From NCBI RefSeq assembly GCF_001426405.1, contig NZ_LMEP01000002.1, positions 1,161 through 65,160 of the forward strand: 64,000 bases of DNA. The letters are read 5' to 3'. Positions 36,472 through 44,934 of the stretch are shown piece by piece; positions within the stretch are counted from its first letter, which is position 1; each line of letters starts with the position of its first letter. This stretch comes from Streptomyces sp. Root1304. GTDB taxonomy: Bacteria; Actinomycetota; Actinomycetes; Streptomycetales; Streptomycetaceae. Below the pieces are notes generated by a model. That model was not told where the DNA came from, made no database searches, and was given only the letters and a program-made list of their open reading frames with translations. The position numbers were made by a program, and so were the translations under genes.

Positions 36472-36951
36472 ATGACTGGAACCGCTGCCGGCACCACCTC
36501 CGTCGTCGTCGAGCGCCGGGTCGCCGCCTCCCCCGGACGGGTCTGGGAGTCGATCACCGACCTGCGGGACATGCCCCGCGTCCTCTCGGGCGTCGAGAGG
36601 GTCGAGGTCCTCACCGAGGGCGGCTTCGGGGTCGGCACGCGCTGGCGCGAGACCCGGCGGATGCTGGGCAAGGAGGCCACGGAGGAGATGACCGTGACCG
36701 AGTCCGAGCCGCCCGACCGGTACGTCACGGTCGCCGACTCGCACGGCATGCACTACGTCTCCGAGCTCACCCTCACCCCGGACGGGGCCGGGGCCACCAC
36801 CCTGCGGATGGCCTTCTCCGCCACGCCCGCCGCCGGCCGCGCCCCCGGCGTCCTCGGCCGGCTGCTGGCCCGCTTCGGCGCGAAGGCCGTCTCCAGGGCA
36901 CTCGCCAAGGACCTCTCCGAGATCGCCCGGGCGGTCGAGTCCCGGACCTGA
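36472..36951 (+). CDS. SRPBCC (START-like) family protein
   Basis: A 159-residue helix-grip fold protein: VVERRVAASPGRVWESITDLRDMPRVLSGV begins the typical ligand-binding fold, ending with ALAKDLSEIARAVES. Such proteins bind hydrophobic ligands or act as cyclase/dehydratase homologues. The start is uncertain (36460 or 36472), since neither ATG has a well-spaced binding site. Function unknown. Confidence 0.75.
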   Translation: MTGTAAGTTSVVVERRVAASPGRVWESITDLRDMPRVLSGVERVEVLTEGGFGVGTRWRETRRMLGKEATEEMTVTESEPPDRYVTVADSHGMHYVSELTLTPDGAGATTLRMAFSATPAAGRAPGVLGRLLARFGAKAVSRALAKDLSEIARAVESRT

Positions 36952-37090
36952 CGGACCCGCTCGGGCAATTTCCGTCAGTGGCTGGCATGTTCCGATGGAA
37001 AATGCCAGAACGCCTCCCCAGGGGCACTGCGTTCAGTAACGTCACCGTCACTGCCGCACGTTCGCATGCCGCATCGGGAGGGGAATCCGC

Positions 37091-37483
37091 GTGCCCGGAA
37101 TCGACGAGTGCCTGACGGAGGCCATGACCCTGCCGGGTGCTCGTGGCGCCTCCCTGGTCGACTGGACCAGCGGGCTCGCCCTCGGGACGGCGGGCGACTC
37201 CCCCGTCGGGGACCATGAGACGACGGCCGCCGAGACCGCCGAACTCGCCCGTTCCGCCGCCGAGTTCGACTCCTTCGTCGCCGAGGGCGAGACCCCCTCC
37301 GACGGGCCGCCCGTCGAGGACCTGATCGTCACCACCCGGGCCGGCTACCACGTGCTCCGCTTCGTCGAGACCTCCTTCGACAGCAGCGTCTTCCTCCACC
37401 TCTGGCTCGACCGCGACACCGGCAACCTCGCCCTCGCCCGCATCCGGCTCCGCGACATCGCCGAGAGGCTGGTCCTCGGATGA
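37091..37483 (+). CDS. Roadblock/LC7-like protein 1
   Basis: A 130-residue protein with a roadblock-like fold: GARGASLVDWTSGLALGTAGD, TAELARSAAEFDS, VEDLIVTTRAGYHVLRFVE, then LHLWLDRDTGNLALARIRLRDI. It shares the pattern LVDxTSGxALGT with the fourth gene of the cluster. MglB-like roadblock proteins regulate small GTPases or form scaffolds. The GTG at 37091 starts it and the stop overlaps the next start (ATGA). Confidence 0.72.
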   Translation: MPGIDECLTEAMTLPGARGASLVDWTSGLALGTAGDSPVGDHETTAAETAELARSAAEFDSFVAEGETPSDGPPVEDLIVTTRAGYHVLRFVETSFDSSVFLHLWLDRDTGNLALARIRLRDIAERLVLG

Positions 37484-38259
37484 GCGCGGTCGCCACCCCC
37501 GTCTCCCCCATGCTGGTCCGGCTCGCCGCCGAGAAGGCCACCGGCGCGCTGCTCCGCGACCACGGCACGCTCTACCTCGTCGACGGCCGGGTCGTGCACG
37601 CCGAGAGCCCGGCCGCCCCCGGCGTCGACGTGCTCCTGACCACCGGCGGCCGGCTGCCCCGCGAGGGCTGGGACGAGGCCGTCGACCGGGCCGGGGCGCA
37701 CCGCGCGGTCGGCCGGTTCCTCGTCGACAGCGGCCGGCTGCACGACGGCGAGCTGGAGATCTGCCACCTCGGGGCCGTCTTCGACGCCGCCTTCTTCGCG
37801 CTCTCCCCGACCAGCGGACCGACCCGCTTCCGGTACGGGGTGGGGCACTGGTTCGGCACGGTGCGGCCGGTGTCCGCCGAGGCGGTCGAGCGCGAGACGG
37901 TGCGCCGCCGCGAACTCCTCGACGCCGTCTGGCCGTACGCCGCCGTGGACACCGCCCCGGTCGTGCCGCGCCCCGCCGCGCCCGGCCAGACGGTGGGGGC
38001 CCGTCAGCGCGCCCTGCTCGCCGCCGCCGACGGGGAGCGCACCCCGGCGGAGCTGGCCCGGCTGCTCGGCCGGCCCGCCTTCCACACCCTCCTCGACGTA
38101 CGGCGGCTCGCCGCCGCCGGGCTCGTCGAGACCCCGCTCGACACCGGCCCCGACCCGGGCCCCGAGCCCCCGCCGGCCCTCTTACCGGTCCTGCCGGTGG
38201 CCGACCCCGACATCGCCCTGCTGCGCCGGCTCCGTGACGCCCTGGAGGCACACCTGTGA
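37480..38259 (+). CDS. PATAN (DUF4388)-like protein with TTA codon
   Basis: A 259-residue protein: an N-terminal PatA-like domain (KATGALLRDHGTLYLVDGRVVHAES, GRFLVDSGRLHDGELEICHLGAVFDAAFFAL) and a C-terminal part with a possible winged helix (QRALLAAADGERTPAELARLLGRPAFHTLLDVRRLAAAGLV). Such domains occur with roadblock proteins in signalling clusters. The gene contains a TTA codon at 38182-38184 (residue 235), so its full translation requires the bldA tRNA encoded 12 kb away. Both ends overlap neighbours (ATGA and TGTGATG). Confidence 0.75.
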   Translation: MSAVATPVSPMLVRLAAEKATGALLRDHGTLYLVDGRVVHAESPAAPGVDVLLTTGGRLPREGWDEAVDRAGAHRAVGRFLVDSGRLHDGELEICHLGAVFDAAFFALSPTSGPTRFRYGVGHWFGTVRPVSAEAVERETVRRRELLDAVWPYAAVDTAPVVPRPAAPGQTVGARQRALLAAADGERTPAELARLLGRPAFHTLLDVRRLAAAGLVETPLDTGPDPGPEPPPALLPVLPVADPDIALLRRLRDALEAHL

Positions 38260-38693
38260 TGAGGCGTGCCCTGCGCCTGCGCGCCGAAAGGAAACAGCTC
38301 ATGACGGCAGAAGCCGAGGTACTCGGCGAGCTCAGACGGCTGCGGGCCCGGCTGCCCCAGCTGACGGGTGCGCTCGCGGCCAGCGCCGACGGACTCGTCC
38401 TGGCCCACGACACGGTGGACGGCGAGGCGGAGAGCGTGGCCGCGCTGACGGCGGCGGCGCTCGGCGTCGGGCAGCGACTGACCGACTGCACCGGCCAGGG
38501 CCGCTTCCGCGAACTGCTCGTCCGCGGGGACAGCGGTTACGTCGCCACGTACGCGGCGGGCGGCGCGGCCGTCCTGACCCTGCTGGCGGAGCCCCGGATC
38601 AACGTGGGCCGGCTCCATCTGGAGGCCCGGAGGTCCAGCGTGCGGATAGGCGAACTCGTCGACGGCGCGCTGGAACGCAAAGACCTGAACTGA
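38256..38693 (+). CDS. Roadblock/LC7 protein 2
   Basis: A 145-residue protein with the classic MglB/roadblock pattern: LGELRRLRARLPQLTGALAASADGLVLAHD, ESVAALTAAALGVGQRL, GYVATYAAGGAAVLTLLAEPRINVGRLHLEAR. It starts at GTG 38256 (or the adjacent ATG 38259), overlapping the PATAN stop. An ATG at 38301 after AAAGGAAACAG is also plausible. Confidence 0.85.
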   Translation: MMRRALRLRAERKQLMTAEAEVLGELRRLRARLPQLTGALAASADGLVLAHDTVDGEAESVAALTAAALGVGQRLTDCTGQGRFRELLVRGDSGYVATYAAGGAAVLTLLAEPRINVGRLHLEARRSSVRIGELVDGALERKDLN

Positions 38694-38733
38694 ACACGCA
38701 AGGAAACCCATCCCGTAAAGGAAGTACGACACC

Positions 38734-39105
38734 ATGGCGAACACCGAGACCTCCCTCAAGGAAGCGGCCTCCATCGACGGCGCGATCGGCGCGGCCCTCG
38801 TCGACTACACGAGCGGCATGGCGCTCGGCACGATCGGCGGCGGCAAGGAGCTCGACCTGAACGTCGCCGCGGCCGGCAACACCGACGTCGTCCGGGCCAA
38901 GGTCCGTGCGATGGAACTGCTCGGCCTGAACGACGACATCGAGGACATCCTGATCACCCTCGGCGGCCAGTACCACCTGATCCGGCTGCTCAAGGGCCGC
39001 GGCACGAACGGCCTGTTCCTCTACCTGGCCCTGTCGAAGGACCGCGCCAACCTGGCGATGGCCCGCCACCAGCTCAAGAAGATCGAGGCCGAACTGGAGC
39101 TGTGA
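38734..39105 (+). CDS. Roadblock/LC7-like protein 3
   Basis: A 123-residue protein paralogous to the first gene of the cluster (GAALVDYTSGMALGTIGGG beside GASLVDWTSGLALGTAGD); also DIEDILITLGGQYHLIRLLK and LFLYLALSKDRANLAMARHQL. ATG 38734 follows AAAGGAAG. It lies 40 bp after protein 2 and converges on the RpiR gene. No GTPase gene accompanies the cluster. Confidence 0.8.
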   Translation: MANTETSLKEAASIDGAIGAALVDYTSGMALGTIGGGKELDLNVAAAGNTDVVRAKVRAMELLGLNDDIEDILITLGGQYHLIRLLKGRGTNGLFLYLALSKDRANLAMARHQLKKIEAELEL

Positions 39106-39118
39106 CGGCCCCCGTTCG

Positions 39119-39964
39119 TCACTCGACGAACAGGCCCCGCGCCGCCGCCTTCGTGTCGAACTCCTCCAGGCGCGCCTGCGCGTCCGGGAGTTCGTCGGCC
39201 ATGGCCTCCAGGAGGACCCGGCCGAGCAGCATCGGCGCGCAGGCGGTGTCGAAGGCGAGCCCGGTGCCGACGGCGGCCGGGATGAGCAGGTCGCTGTGGG
39301 CGGCGACGGGTGCGAACGCCGACTCGGCGACGGTCACGACCGCGAGCCCGGCCGCCCGCGCGTACTCCAGGGCCTCGACGACCTCCCGGGGGTGCCGGGG
39401 CAGCGCGAAGCACAGCAGGGCGGTGGCACCAGCCCGTACGGCCGCGTCGACGCGGTCGGTGAGCATCGAGCCGCCCTCGTCGAGGAGCCGGACGTCGGGG
39501 TGCACCTTCGCGGCGAAGTAGGCGAAGCCGCGCGCCTGCGAGGAGGCGGCCCGCAGTCCGAGGACGGGCAGCGGGCGGGAGCGGGCGAGCAGCCGGCCCG
39601 CCCGTTCGACGGGGGCGGGGTCGGCGAGCAGCCCGGCGAGGTGCCGGAGGTTCTCGATCTCGGCGAGGACGGCCTGCTGGTACTCGTTGAGCGTCTCGTC
39701 CCGGTCCTCGCCGGCGTCCGGCTCGGGGGGCGCGACCTCGCGCAGATGGCGGCGGAGCGCCGGGTAGCCGTCGAAGCCGAGGGCGACGGCGAAGCGGGTC
39801 ACGGAGGGCTGGCTGACCCCGGCGAGTTCGGCGAGTTCGACGCTGGACAGGAAGGGCACGTCGGCGGCGCGGCGCACCATGCAGTGCGCGATCCGCCGTT
39901 GGGTCGGCGTCAGCCGGTGCCCCTCGAAGAGCGCCTGCAGCCGCCCGGCCGGGCTGTCGCTCAT
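39119..39964 (-). CDS. RpiR/MurR-family transcriptional regulator
   Basis: A 281-residue regulator with N-terminal HTH_6 (LTPTQRRIAHCMVRRAADVPFLSSVELAELAGVSQPSVTRFAVALGFDGYPALRRHL) and C-terminal SIS sugar-phosphate-binding domain (VLGLRAASSQARGFAYFAAKVHPDVRLLDEGG, LLCFALPRHPREVVEALEYAR). A perfect dyad lies 35-52 bp upstream, and a TATTCA half-site like that of the hut dyad is nearby, so it is a candidate hut regulator as well as autoregulator; this is inference. Confidence 0.9.
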   Translation of the reverse strand: MSDSPAGRLQALFEGHRLTPTQRRIAHCMVRRAADVPFLSSVELAELAGVSQPSVTRFAVALGFDGYPALRRHLREVAPPEPDAGEDRDETLNEYQQAVLAEIENLRHLAGLLADPAPVERAGRLLARSRPLPVLGLRAASSQARGFAYFAAKVHPDVRLLDEGGSMLTDRVDAAVRAGATALLCFALPRHPREVVEALEYARAAGLAVVTVAESAFAPVAAHSDLLIPAAVGTGLAFDTACAPMLLGRVLLEAMADELPDAQARLEEFDTKAAARGLFVE

Positions 39965-39998
39965 GCCGCCCCCTCCACCTATTCACCCACTGATGACT

Positions 39999-40016
39999 CT
40001 GCATAAGGATATGCAG
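39999..40016. promoter_or_regulatory. Perfect 18-bp dyad upstream of RpiR gene
   Basis: CTGCATA-AGGA-TATGCAG is a perfect inverted repeat placed where an autoregulatory operator would be expected. A TATTCA motif at 39980-39985 matches an arm of the hutU dyad. Confidence 0.5.
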
Positions 40017-40026
40017 GCGGGTGGAC

Positions 40027-40530
40027 TCAGGGCCAGCCCGTGAACCGGACCTCCGCGCAGGACTCGTCGGCGCCGTACGCCGTGATCCGGGGCCGGGGCT
40101 CCCCCGGTCCGGCCGCGGGGGCCGTCCGGGCCGGGAAGTCGAGGGTGAAACAGCGGCCGGCCCACGCGTCCGCCGGGCCGAAGACCGCCAGGGCCTGCTC
40201 GTACCGGTGGGAGAAGAGGACGACGACGCGGGTGCCCCGGCCGTCGGTCAGCACCTCGTGGAGCGTCCCGTTCCAGTGGACCGGGCCCGCCCCGCCGTCG
40301 AGCACGTCCCGTACGTCCTGGGCGGAAGGCGTGGAGTCCCCGGCGGCGACGAGGGCGTCGGCGAACCGCCGCGCGTCCGCCCGGGTGGCCTCGAAGGCCT
40401 CCCGTTCCCGGCCCGCCTCGCGGACCCGGGACACGGCGTACAGCACGGCGAGCGCCACCACGGGAGTGAGCAGGAGCGCGGCCAGGACCCTCATCCAGGG
40501 CGGGGTCCCGCCTCTGCGTTCGGTCTTCAC
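40027..40530 (-). CDS. Membrane-anchored protein of unknown function
   Basis: About 167 residues from GTG 40530: a short basic cytoplasmic N-terminus, one membrane helix (MRVLAALLLTPVVALAVLYA), then an extracytoplasmic domain with two cysteines (RCFTLDF, ESCAEVRF). The frame is open to a TTG at 40695, whose extra 55 residues are Pro/Arg-rich and look non-coding; ATG 40494 is another possible start. No family recognised. Confidence 0.6.
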   Translation of the reverse strand: MKTERRGGTPPWMRVLAALLLTPVVALAVLYAVSRVREAGREREAFEATRADARRFADALVAAGDSTPSAQDVRDVLDGGAGPVHWNGTLHEVLTDGRGTRVVVLFSHRYEQALAVFGPADAWAGRCFTLDFPARTAPAAGPGEPRPRITAYGADESCAEVRFTGWP

Positions 40531-40794
40531 CGGGGAAGTGTCGCGCGGGGACCGCCGCACCCCCGGAACCGGGGGGCGGGACGACGGCGGTCCCCGCGAT
40601 GGACGCGGGTCCGGGTCAGGACCGGTCTCCGCGTCCGCGGCGTCGATGGAGACCCGGGAGCCGCTCCGGAAGTCCTTGACGCCGACAGGGACCAATGTGC
40701 CGGACGCGTGTTAAGCGGGTGCTGCGGGTACGTGTCGCCCCCGTACCAGTTGTACGAACGGCTCCGCGTACCCGCGCACCCGCGGCCCCACGTG

Positions 40795-42183
40795 CTACTT
40801 CCCGCCGCCGTTGGCCAGGAAGGCCAGCAGGTCCTGGCGGCTGACGACACCGGTCGGCTTGCCCTCGACCAGCACGATCGCCGCGTCGGCGGACTCGCCG
40901 AGGACGGCCATCAGGGCGGCGACGGGCTCGCCGGAGCCGACCTGCGGCAGCGGCGCGCTCATGTGGCGCTCCAGCGGGTCCTCCAGGGAGGCCTTCTTGG
41001 TGAAGAGGTGGTCGAGGAGCTCGCGCTCGACGACCGAGCCGACGACCTCGGCGGCCATCACGTCGGGGTGGCCGGCGCCGGGCTTCACGATGGGCATCTG
41101 GGAGACGCCGTACTCGCGCAGCACCTCGATGGCCTGGCCGACGGTCTCGTCCGGGTGCATGTGGACGAGGGAGGGCATGACGCCCTCCTTGTGGCGCAGG
41201 ACGTCGGCGACGGTGGCGGTGGAGGTGTCCTCCAGGAAGCCGTGACCGGCCATCCACTCGTCACTGAAGATCTTGGACATGTAGCCGCGGCCGGAGTCCG
41301 GCAGCAGCACGACCACGACGTCGTCGGGGCCGAGGTCCTTGGCGACCTCCAGGGCGGCCACGACGGCCATGCCGCAGGAGCCGCCGACGAGCAGGCCCTC
41401 CTCCTTGGCGAGGCGGCGGGTCATCTGGAAGGAGTCCTTGTCGGACACGGCGACGATCCGGTCGGTGACGTTCCGGTCGTACGCGGTGGGCCAGAAGTCC
41501 TCGCCGACGCCCTCGACGAGGTACGGGCGGCCGGAACCGCCGGAGTAGACGGAGCCCTCCGGGTCGGCGCCGACGACCTGCACGGAGCCGCCGCTGGCCT
41601 CCTTGAGGTAGTTGCCGGTGCCGGAGATGGTGCCGCCGGTGCCGACGCCCGCCACGAAGTGGGTGATCTTCCCCTCCGTCTGCTCCCACAGCTCGGGACC
41701 GGTGGTCTCGTAGTGGGAGCGCGGGTTGTTCGGGTTGGAGTACTGGTCGGGCTTCCAGGCTCCGGGCGTCTCACGGACGAGGCGGTCCGAGACGTTGTAG
41801 TAGGAGTCCGGGTGCTCCGGGTCGACGGCGGTCGGGCAGACCACGACCTCGGCGCCGTACGCGCGCAGCACGTTGATCTTGTCGAGCGACACCTTGTCCG
41901 GGCAGACGAAGATGCACTTGTAACCCTTCTGCTGGGCCACGATCGCCAGGCCGACGCCGGTGTTGCCCGACGTGGGCTCGACGATGGTGCCGCCGGGCTT
42001 GAGCTCGCCGCTCTGCTCGGCCGCCTCGATCATGCGCAGGGCGATCCGGTCCTTGACCGAACCGCCGGGGTTGAAGTACTCGACCTTGGCCAGGACGGTC
42101 GCCTGGATGCCCGCTGTCACGTTGTTGAGCTTCACCAGCGGGGTGTTGCCGACGAGGCTGATCATCGAGTCGTGGAATTGCAC
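40795..42183 (-). CDS. Cystathionine beta-synthase
   Basis: A 462-residue PLP enzyme joining serine and homocysteine in transsulfuration. N-terminal fold-type II domain with MISLVGNTPLVKLNNV, PLP lysine Lys44 in FNPGGSVKDRIAL, EPTSGNTGVGLAI and GVGTGGTISGTGNYLKE. C-terminal tandem CBS domains (about 335-460: TVADVLRHKEGVMPSLVHMHPDETVGQAIEVL and PVAALMAVLGESADAAIVLVEG) may sense adenosyl ligands. The GTG at 42183 follows GGAG by six bases; the longer open frame is spurious. A stand-alone O-acetylserine lyase is less likely because of the CBS tail. Confidence 0.93.
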   Translation of the reverse strand: MQFHDSMISLVGNTPLVKLNNVTAGIQATVLAKVEYFNPGGSVKDRIALRMIEAAEQSGELKPGGTIVEPTSGNTGVGLAIVAQQKGYKCIFVCPDKVSLDKINVLRAYGAEVVVCPTAVDPEHPDSYYNVSDRLVRETPGAWKPDQYSNPNNPRSHYETTGPELWEQTEGKITHFVAGVGTGGTISGTGNYLKEASGGSVQVVGADPEGSVYSGGSGRPYLVEGVGEDFWPTAYDRNVTDRIVAVSDKDSFQMTRRLAKEEGLLVGGSCGMAVVAALEVAKDLGPDDVVVVLLPDSGRGYMSKIFSDEWMAGHGFLEDTSTATVADVLRHKEGVMPSLVHMHPDETVGQAIEVLREYGVSQMPIVKPGAGHPDVMAAEVVGSVVERELLDHLFTKKASLEDPLERHMSAPLPQVGSGEPVAALMAVLGESADAAIVLVEGKPTGVVSRQDLLAFLANGGGK

Positions 42184-42286
42184 CGTAATCTCCGGGGTCT
42201 CCGTAATGGTGTGGTCAGCGTATGCGTAGTCGGAGCGGGTTACGGGGCAGTTAGACCCTGAACGGCTTGAAGGAGGTGACGGCCCC

Positions 42287-43288
42287 ATGTCGAGGGCGAG
42301 GGTGGCGCGGCGGATCGCGGCGGGTGCGGCGTACGGGGGCGGGAGCATCGGGCTGCTGGGCGTGGCCGCGATGGGGGTCCTCGTCGCCGAGGTGCAGATC
42401 GCGAAGCGGACGGTGGGCGGCGGGGCGGCCCCGCTGCCGCCGGGGGCGGACGGTCTGTACGGCAGGGCGTTCGGCACGGACGACCCGCTGCGGCTGGCCC
42501 TTCTGGGTGATTCCACGGCGGCGGGCCAGGGGGTGCGCCGCTCGGGCCAGACGCCGGGCGCGCTGCTCGCCTCGGGGCTCGCGGCGGTGGCGGAGCGGCC
42601 GGTGGTGCTGCGGAACGTGGCGCTCTCCGGTGCACGCTCGGACGATCTGGAGCGGCAGGTGTCGCTGCTGCTGGCGCAGCCGCTGGGGCCGCCGGACGTG
42701 TGCGTGATCATGATCGGGGCGAACGACGTGACGCACCGGATGCCGCCGACCCAGTCGGTACGGCTCCTGGCGTCGGCGGTGCGGCGGCTGCGGACGGCCG
42801 GCGCGGAGGTGGTGGTCGGGACCTGTCCCGACCTGGGGACGATCGAGCCGGTCTACCAGCCGCTGCGCTGGCTGGCCCGGCGGGCCTCCCGGCAGCTGGC
42901 GGCGGCACAGACGATCGTGGTGGTCGAGCAGGGCGGGCGGACGGTGTCGCTGGGGGACCTCCTCGGGCCCGAGTTCGCGGCGAATCCGCGCGAGATGTTC
43001 GCGGTGGACAACTTCCACCCCTCGGCGGAGGGGTACGCGACGGCGGCGATGGCCGTCCTGCCGACCCTGTGCGCAGTGCTCGGCGTCTGGCCGGAGACCG
43101 ACCGGATCGAGCCGGAGCGGCGGGAGAACGTGCTTCCGGTGGCGAAGGCGGCGGCCGAGGCGGCGCGGGAGGCGGGCACCGAGGTGACCGGAGCCCGGGC
43201 ACCGTGGGCGCTGCTCAAGCACCGCCGCAGGCGGCGTCTGCCGGTCCCGGCGGAGGACCCCGCCGCCACCGACGCCCCCCTCGCCTGA
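42287..43288 (+). CDS. SGNH/GDSL-type esterase, membrane-anchored
   Basis: A 333-residue hydrolase with an N-terminal signal-anchor (about 15-37) and the SGNH catalytic blocks: GDSTAAGQG (nucleophile Ser), NVALSGARS (Gly), MIGANDVTH (Asn) and VDNFHPSAEGY (Asp and His). It probably acts outside the membrane on an ester or acyl substrate. The C-terminus is long and basic (KHRRRRRLP). Divergent from cystathionine beta-synthase. Confidence 0.9.
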   Translation: MSRARVARRIAAGAAYGGGSIGLLGVAAMGVLVAEVQIAKRTVGGGAAPLPPGADGLYGRAFGTDDPLRLALLGDSTAAGQGVRRSGQTPGALLASGLAAVAERPVVLRNVALSGARSDDLERQVSLLLAQPLGPPDVCVIMIGANDVTHRMPPTQSVRLLASAVRRLRTAGAEVVVGTCPDLGTIEPVYQPLRWLARRASRQLAAAQTIVVVEQGGRTVSLGDLLGPEFAANPREMFAVDNFHPSAEGYATAAMAVLPTLCAVLGVWPETDRIEPERRENVLPVAKAAAEAAREAGTEVTGARAPWALLKHRRRRRLPVPAEDPAATDAPLA

Positions 43289-43300
43289 GCGAGCGCTTAG
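43285..43300. promoter_or_regulatory. TetR-type palindrome upstream of thiolase
   Basis: CTGAGCGAGCGCTTAG is a 16-bp near-perfect palindrome with core AGCG-AG-CGCT, overlapping the stop codon of the esterase gene and about 100 bp before the thiolase start. Palindromes of this type precede TetR-controlled fatty-acid degradation genes in actinobacteria. Confidence 0.5.
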
Positions 43301-43400
43301 AAAAGAGGTCCGCATCACATGCCGAGCCCGGTGACCCCATGCGGTACGTACGGGTAACTTCCCTTTCAGTCCGCTCACTCCGCACCCTCATGGAGCCGTG

Positions 43401-44621
43401 ATGCCCGAAGCCGTGATCGTCTCGACCGCCCGTTCGCCCATCGGCCGGGCCTTCAAGGGCTCCCTGAAGGACCTGCGGCCGGACGACCTCACCGCGACCA
43501 TCGTCCAGGCCGCGCTGGCGAAGGTGCCGGAGCTGGACCCGCGCGACATCGACGACCTGATGCTGGGCTGCGGTCTGCCCGGCGGCGAGCAGGGCAACAA
43601 CCTGGGCCGGATCGTGGCCGTCGAGATGGGCATGGACCACCTCCCGGGCTGCACGATCACCCGCTACTGCTCCTCCTCGCTCCAGACCTCGCGGATGGCG
43701 CTGCACGCGATCAAGGCGGGCGAGGGCGACGTCTTCATCTCGGCCGGTGTCGAGATGGTGTCCCGCTTCGTGAAGGGCAACTCGGACTCCCTGCCCGACA
43801 CGCACAACCCCTTCTTCGCCGAGGCCGAGGCCCGCACCGCCGCGGTCGCCGCCTCCGAGGGCGCCACCTGGCACGACCCGCGCGAGGACGGCATCGTGCC
43901 GGACGCGTACATCTCCATGGGTCAGACCGCGGAGAACCTGGCCCGCCTCAAGGGGATCGGCCGCCGCGAGATGGACGAGTTCGGCGTGCGGTCGCAGAAC
44001 CTCGCCGAGCAGGCCATCAAGAACGGCTTCTGGGCCCGCGAGATCACCCCCGTGACGCTGCCGGACGGCACGGTCGTCTCCACCGACGACGGCCCGCGCG
44101 CGGGCGTCACCCTGGAGGGCGTGGAGGGCCTGAAGCCGGTCTTCCGCCCCGACGGCCTGGTCACCGCCGCCAACTGCTGCCCGCTGAACGACGGCGCCGC
44201 CGCGCTCGTGATCATGTCGGACACCAAGGCCGCCGAGCTGGGCCTGACCCCGCTGGCCCGGATCGTCTCCACCGGCGTCTCCGGCCTCTCCCCCGAGATC
44301 ATGGGCCTCGGCCCGGTCGAGGCGTCGAAGCAGGCGCTCAAGCGCGCCGGCCTGACCATCGGCGACATCGACCTGGCCGAGATCAACGAGGCCTTCGCCG
44401 CCCAGGTCATCCCCTCCTACCAGGAGCTGGGTCTGGATCTGGACAAGGTGAACGTCAACGGTGGCGCCATCGCCGTCGGCCACCCCTTCGGCATGACGGG
44501 CGCCCGCATCACGGGCACTCTCATCAACAGCCTGCAGTTCCACGACAAGCAGTTCGGCCTGGAGACGATGTGCGTGGGCGGCGGCCAGGGCATGGCGATG
44601 GTGATCGAGCGACTGAGCTGA
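43401..44621 (+). CDS. Acetyl-CoA C-acetyltransferase / 3-ketoacyl-CoA thiolase
   Basis: A 406-residue thiolase. Active-site cysteine Cys90 in [14 protein letters not shown], the NEAFAAQ motif, [16 protein letters not shown] (catalytic His) and [10 protein letters not shown] (second Cys) are all present. It condenses two acetyl-CoA or cleaves 3-ketoacyl-CoA. ATG 43401 is used, GGAG being five bases upstream; GTG 43398 immediately precedes it. Confidence 0.94.
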   Translation: MPEAVIVSTARSPIGRAFKGSLKDLRPDDLTATIVQAALAKVPELDPRDIDDLMLGCGLPGGEQGNNLGRIVAVEMGMDHLPGCTITRYCSSSLQTSRMALHAIKAGEGDVFISAGVEMVSRFVKGNSDSLPDTHNPFFAEAEARTAAVAASEGATWHDPREDGIVPDAYISMGQTAENLARLKGIGRREMDEFGVRSQNLAEQAIKNGFWAREITPVTLPDGTVVSTDDGPRAGVTLEGVEGLKPVFRPDGLVTAANCCPLNDGAAALVIMSDTKAAELGLTPLARIVSTGVSGLSPEIMGLGPVEASKQALKRAGLTIGDIDLAEINEAFAAQVIPSYQELGLDLDKVNVNGGAIAVGHPFGMTGARITGTLINSLQFHDKQFGLETMCVGGGQGMAMVIERLS

Positions 44622-44751
44622 GCCGCAGCGGAGGCGAGGCTCAGTGCGACCGGAAATGCGAGCGACTGAGCCGAGCTCCCTGAGCCTGCGGCCCCGCGCC
44701 TCTCCTGACGCCATCGGCGTCAACCGCCTCGCGTCCGAGCCGTGACCGAAT

Positions 44752-44784
44752 CTCCCCCAGGATGTGACCTACGTCCCGGGGGAG
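44752..44784. terminator. Hairpin terminator after thiolase
   Basis: CTCCCCC (44752-44758) pairs with GGGGGAG (44778-44784), with additional GGA/TCC pairing inside, followed by TTCGTTTT. The remainder of 44622-44934 carries no gene that I can support and includes the promoter of the next gene. Confidence 0.65.
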
Positions 44785-44934
44785 TTCGTTTTCCCAGGTC
44801 AGAGCCGTTTCGGGACTAAACGCCCGGCACAAATACCTGTCCAATTCGTGACGTAATGCACTGACAGCGGGCCACACCTCAGGACAAGCTGATGTAGGAA
44901 GTCGGGGGATCGACTCGGAATCGGGAGTACGTCA

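Noticed and set aside
41915..41930. Possible TTA codon on minus strand in cystathionine beta-synthase
   Set aside because: In frame the bases read GGT TAC AAG (Gly-Tyr-Lys), so TTA is out of frame.
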